From Rehmannia glutinosa (lineage: Eukaryota > Streptophyta > Magnoliopsida > Lamiales > Orobanchaceae), in the NCBI GenBank assembly GCA_016081115.2, contig JABTTQ020002845.1, positions 124,001 through 188,000 on the forward strand: a stretch of DNA of 64,000 nucleotides. Reading direction: 5' to 3'. A program made the position numbers and the translations under genes. The number at the start of each line of letters is the position of its first letter. The stretch's first letter is position 1. This document shows, piece by piece, positions 60,190 to 64,000 of this stretch. The notes beneath the pieces are model-generated. The model ran no database searches. It saw only the letters and a program-made list of their open reading frames with translations, and was not told the DNA's origin.

Positions 60190-61735
60190 ATGAAGCCATG
60201 TTTACATGTTTCATTTCCCAGATAGAACCCAAAGATGTATCTCAAGCATTAGATGATACACATTGGATTCAGGCTATGAAGGAAAAACAGTTGATTTGAA
60301 AAGAACAAAGTTTGGGAATTCGTTCAAAGGCCTACCCACCAAAATGTTATTGGCACTAAGTGGGTATTTAGAAACAAGATGAATGAGGAAGGATATGTAG
60401 TTAGAAAAAAAGCAAGATTGGTAGCCAAAGGGTATTGCCAACAAGAATGAATAGATTTTGATGAAACCTTTGCCCCTGTTGCTAGATTGGAAGCAATAAG
60501 GATGTTTCTTGCTTATGCTGCACACAAAAACTTAACTGTATATCAATGATGTGAATAGTGCATTTTTTAATGGACTTTTGGAAGAAGAAGTCTATGTTAA
60601 GCAACCTCCAGGTTTTGAGCAGAAAACTATTGGAGATAAAGTCTACTAGATCAAGAAAGTATTGTATGGATTAAAACAAACACTAAGAGTTTGGTACGAC
60701 ACATTGTCACAGTTTCTAATTGACAATGCATCCACTAAAGGCAAAGTTGATCGAACTTCTCTTCAGAATTCAAGATGGGGAGAGTATATTGCTTGTTCAA
60801 ATCTGTGTGGATTATATCATATTTGGATCCACAAATAAAAAACTGTGTGACAAATTTTCAAACCTCATGCAAGGGAAATTTGAAATGAGCATGATGGGAG
60901 AGCTGACTTTCTTCCTAGGTCTTCAAGTCAAGCAAATGAAGGATGAAACCTTCATAAGTCAACCAAATATACTAGAGATTTAATGAAGAAATTTGATATG
61001 GAAGCAAAGTCATCAGTGAAGATCCCAATGAACACTTCAGTTAAAATGGATATGGATGCAGATGGCAAAGCTATTGATCAAATTGGATATAGAGCTCTCA
61101 TTGGATCACTGCTCTATTAAACAACAAGTAGGCCAGACATCACATTTGCTGTAGGTGTATGTGCTAGATTTCAATCTACACCAAAGGAGAGTCATATGAC
61201 TACAACCAAGAGAATCCTAAGGTATTTGAAGGGATGCCAAGAAGTTGGCTTATGGTATCTAAAGGATGGAGGATTCAAGCTGGTAGGCTACTCAGACTCA
61301 GACTATGTTGGATGTAGAGTGGACAAGAAGAGTGTATCAGGTACGTGTCAAATGCTTGTAAATAGATTAGTTTCTCGGTTCAGCAAGAAACAAAACTCAA
61401 TAGCTACATCCACAGCTGAAGCAGAGGACATAACTGCAGACAGTTGTTGTGCCCAAGTTCTATGGATGAGGCAATAGCTGAGAGAATATGACATAGAAGA
61501 AAAAGAAATTCCAATTATGTGTGATAACACAAGTGCTATTGCAATCACTCAGAATCCTGTATTGCATTCAAGAACAAAGGTTGATGTCAGATATCATTTT
61601 ATAAGAGATCATGTTGAAAAGAAGACATCACTTTGGAATACATCTCAACTAATAAGCAGTTAGCTGACTCATTCACTAAGCCATCATGTGAATCAAGATT
61701 TGAAGATCTTAAGAATGAGCTAGGTTTTGATTGAG
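60190..61735 (+). pseudogene. pol: SIRE copy 2 reverse transcriptase and RNase H
   Basis: RT segments 'FDETFAPVARLEAIRMFLAY' and 'VLLVQICVDYIIFGSTNK'-type sequence are present. The catalytic YVDD reads CVDY here, so both the first Tyr and the second Asp are changed. RNase H fragments 'GYSDSDYVGCRVDKKSVSG' and 'STAEAEDITADSCCAQVLW' follow at 61196-61477. Stops and frameshifts are frequent (near 60449, 60547, 60647, 60984, 61118 and 61474). Dead copy. Confidence 0.85.
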
Positions 61736-62305
61736 CTGAGTTAGGAGACTCAAAAAACTCAATCAACAGAGTCAATGAAGAGAGAAATGGAAATTAGCAA
61801 AAGTTTTCACCTTCTAGCCAAGTGAAACAGCTAAGATGGGAAATCAACTATATCGAGTTAGCTGACAGTTGAGTGATCATCATGTGAAGAGAGAAGCAGA
61901 GTTAAGTCACATTTGGAAGATAACTAAGTCATTTATGAGCTAAGTGACAAAACCAGTCATTTTCTGCGAGCGGGACTGTTTTTGGGCATTACGTCAGCGT
62001 AATTATGGTGTCATAATAAAGCTTGTACACATTTAGCCTATTGATTGGATCTAAATAATTTTGCATTTAATGCGGGGAAATTAATGCGGTTTCAAATGTT
62101 TAATCTTGACCGTTGATTTTGATCAATCTTTTAAAATTCTAAAAATCGTCCACTCACGTCCTTTATAAACCAAAATCAAATTTTCTCTCTCCTCACAAAA
62201 CATCATCTTTCTCAAGCAAGCCAAAGTTTTTCTCTGCAAACTAAGTGAAACCCTAGTTTTCACAAGTGTCAGTTTTACAAGTTTTTCACCGATCGTTTTT
62301 TAGAA

Positions 62306-64000
62306 ATGGCACCTAAATACAATTTCATCAAAATGACTGAGAAGATCCATTATGGCTCTACAATGGACTTCGAAGGTTTGGCAAAACAAGGAGTACACAA
62401 GGCCCTAGCCCAGAAGATTGCTGCAAAGTTGGAGAAATTTGGTCTCAAAGGATTTCTCACTGTGTAGTTCTCGCACACATACCTCGAAGAAGTGGCTATG
62501 TTCTATGTGAACGCTGAGGTTCATGACGGAGAGATAAGGTCTTCGGTCCACAGCAAGGACATAAAACTTATTGTTGCGGACTTAGCTGCTCATTGCCACC
62601 TTTCTTTAGAAAGGATGAAGGACATTGCTGAAAAAGATATGAACCTGGCTGCGGCATGGAAGGAGATTGCCAAGTCAGAGTCTGATGCTAAGACTATTGA
62701 CAAAGCCAAGAAGTAGTTAATCAAGGACGACTATCACAAGTTGATGGATATCGTGTCCAAATGTGTGGACATAAAGTTTGGCAGCTTCAATCAGTTGTCT
62801 CGACGAAGCTGACTGTTATGGCTGCGATCATGGAGGAGAAGAAGGTGAACAAGGTTGAGTTCATCTTCAGTCAAATCTACCAGAATGTTCTGAACAAGAC
62901 TATATCTGATGATGGTCTGTTTGTAAGCTCACTGGGGTATGACCTAGTCATTTGCCATCTAATGGAAGTGAAATGGATTGCACTCAGACATGGGAAGCCA
63001 TTCCATGTGAACAAGAAGATGTTCAAGGCTAACCTATCCGGTGCTCAGATGCAAGCACATGCACGCAGAGCTGACACTAGTGGAGGTGAGTCAGCTAATC
63101 CAGTCCCTGAGGATATTGCTGCAACCGTCCCAGCTCCTTTTCTGAAGCTAGTTTAGAAGAAGAAGAGAGCTCAGCAAAGTATGCACCTGCCTCTGTAGCC
63201 GTTTCAAAGAAAGACCCTGTCCCTGCAGCCAACCCAGAACCGTCACCTACCCCATCAGCCGAGACTGAAAAGAAACCTCTAGTACATTCTCCAGTCGTGA
63301 AGAAGAAGCTCACTGTTGTGCCAAGGAAAGGAACTACGTAAAAGAAACATAAAACTGGCAAAAAGGCATTTACTTTTGATAAACCTGAGGATGTGGAGCC
63401 AGAAGTTCCCTTGGTTCCAACCAAACGAAGCAGATTGGTAAAAATATCAGACCTTGAGAAGCCAGCAGAGTTTGGCACTCAAGCTGCGAAGGAGGCTGCT
63501 AAAGCCGAAGAAGAGCAGTCTAAAGAAAATTAAGGTGGTGAAGCAATCGCCACTGAAGTGGAGAAGACTACTGACGTAGATCAGCAGATTGAACAAGAAA
63601 TAATTGTTCAACAGGAAGATACACCTGATACCGAGGACGTTGTTAAGACAGATGAGGATCAGTCAGCTCAGCAGGCTAACACAGTTGCTCAAGATGCCGA
63701 TGACGCTGAAACAGTTGAGGCACATAGAGCTGAGGAAATTTTGAAGGAGAAGGGAAAAGCTCCACAGGTCGAGGACGTGGAGATTCCTATTTTCCCTAAG
63801 GATCTGTTTGCTAAATACTTTCCATTTGAAGCCCATATACCCTTCGAAGCAGAGTCAGTCGCTGAACATGCCATATATATCGTCCAAGTCTCTCCTGAAG
63901 AAATTGGAACTCCAGCTGAAACTACTATGGTGCCTATTGGATTCGACTTTGATGTTGTACGGCCATAGGAACAGTCAGCTGATGCAGCCAACTTCCGTAA
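62306..64000 (+). pseudogene. SIRE copy 2 extra 3' ORF (partial)
   Basis: The ATG at 62306 opens MAPKYNFIKMTEKI, aligning with the first copy's MAPKLNYVKLSKQI. The conserved N-terminal domain ('YLEEVAMFYVNAEVHDGEIR', with a TAG just before at 62467-62469) is followed by a second piece (62761-63156, 'LGYDLVICHLMEVKWIALRH'), the Ala/Pro-rich section (63180-63260) and an acidic section (63558-63968). The order of sections matches copy 1, confirming that this ORF is a regular part of the family. It is interrupted by stops (62467, 62714, 63153 and 63531) and cut by the window edge. Confidence 0.75.

Larger units (their letters stand above)
59103..64000 (+). mobile_element. Second SIRE/Maximus copy, 5'-truncated, runs off the window
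   Basis: Homology to the first SIRE starts inside integrase (59103 corresponds to about 40191) and continues collinearly through RT, RNase H, the spacer and the extra ORF up to the window end (about 46700 of the first copy). The junction at 59102/59103 has no TSD, so it is a deletion or rearrangement breakpoint. The two copies are clearly diverged at nucleotide level. This copy has more stops and indels. Confidence 0.9.

Noticed and set aside
1..64000. tRNA, rRNA or a bacterial-type defence or operon system
   Set aside because: I saw no cloverleaf-like genes, rRNA segments or operon organisation. All coding sequence fits plant retroelements, MULEs or an endogenous pararetrovirus.

Overview
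This window is intergenic, transposon-dense nuclear DNA from a flowering plant, most likely a eudicot. It is AT-rich and has no operons. Every recognisable coding sequence belongs to a plant mobile element or to an old endogenous pararetrovirus, and nearly all are broken by stops, frameshifts or nested insertions. I see no convincing single-copy host gene, rRNA, tRNA or CRISPR array. The species cannot be told from the sequence.

Layout. 1-3311: end of a long Ty3/Gypsy LTR (Tekay/Del-like). 3374-3592: hAT-type MITE. 3593-5775: AT-rich spacer. 5776-8828: endogenous caulimovirid-like fragment (primer site, leader, coat-protein region, movement-protein region). 8829-24775: a Mutator-like element (MULE) with a captured ULP1/C48 SUMO-protease-like gene on + and a FAR1-type transposase on -. 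Its left end is missing. Two Athila/Tat-type insertions break the protease gene: a young 5.4-kb pol-less element (10953-16393, TSD ACTGC) and an inverted solo LTR (18166-19750, TSD CCCAA). 24776-27435: MITE fragment, GGGCCT-rich block and a degenerate tandem array. 27436-31417: minus-strand Copia deletion derivative (LTR, gag piece, RNase H tail, LTR). 31418-33226: AT-rich spacer.

33227-54462: a second Tekay-like element whose 5' LTR has been split by an inverted SIRE-family solo LTR (33608-35139) and by a 14.1-kb SIRE/Maximus Copia element (35755-49842, TSD TTCTA). Its internal region lost pol and received a 776-bp non-autonomous MULE (51370-52145, TSD ATAGTATAA) of the same family as the large MULE. 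54463-59102: minus-strand Athila-like element (3' LTR, PPT, ATHILA-ORF1-like remnant). 59103-64000: a second SIRE copy, 5'-truncated inside integrase and running off the window.

How the parts relate. Three SIRE-family insertions fall within 30 kb, two of them in one Gypsy LTR. The big MULE and the 776-bp MULE share termini and an unusual dispersed GTATTAGT-type repeat. Three Athila/Tat LTR families carry GC-rich palindrome arrays just upstream of their TATA box, with unrelated palindrome sequences but the same position. The SIRE element has a 4.5-kb ORF after pol, where env-like ORFs are described for this lineage, but it looks more like a plant mobile-domain/coiled-coil protein than an envelope.
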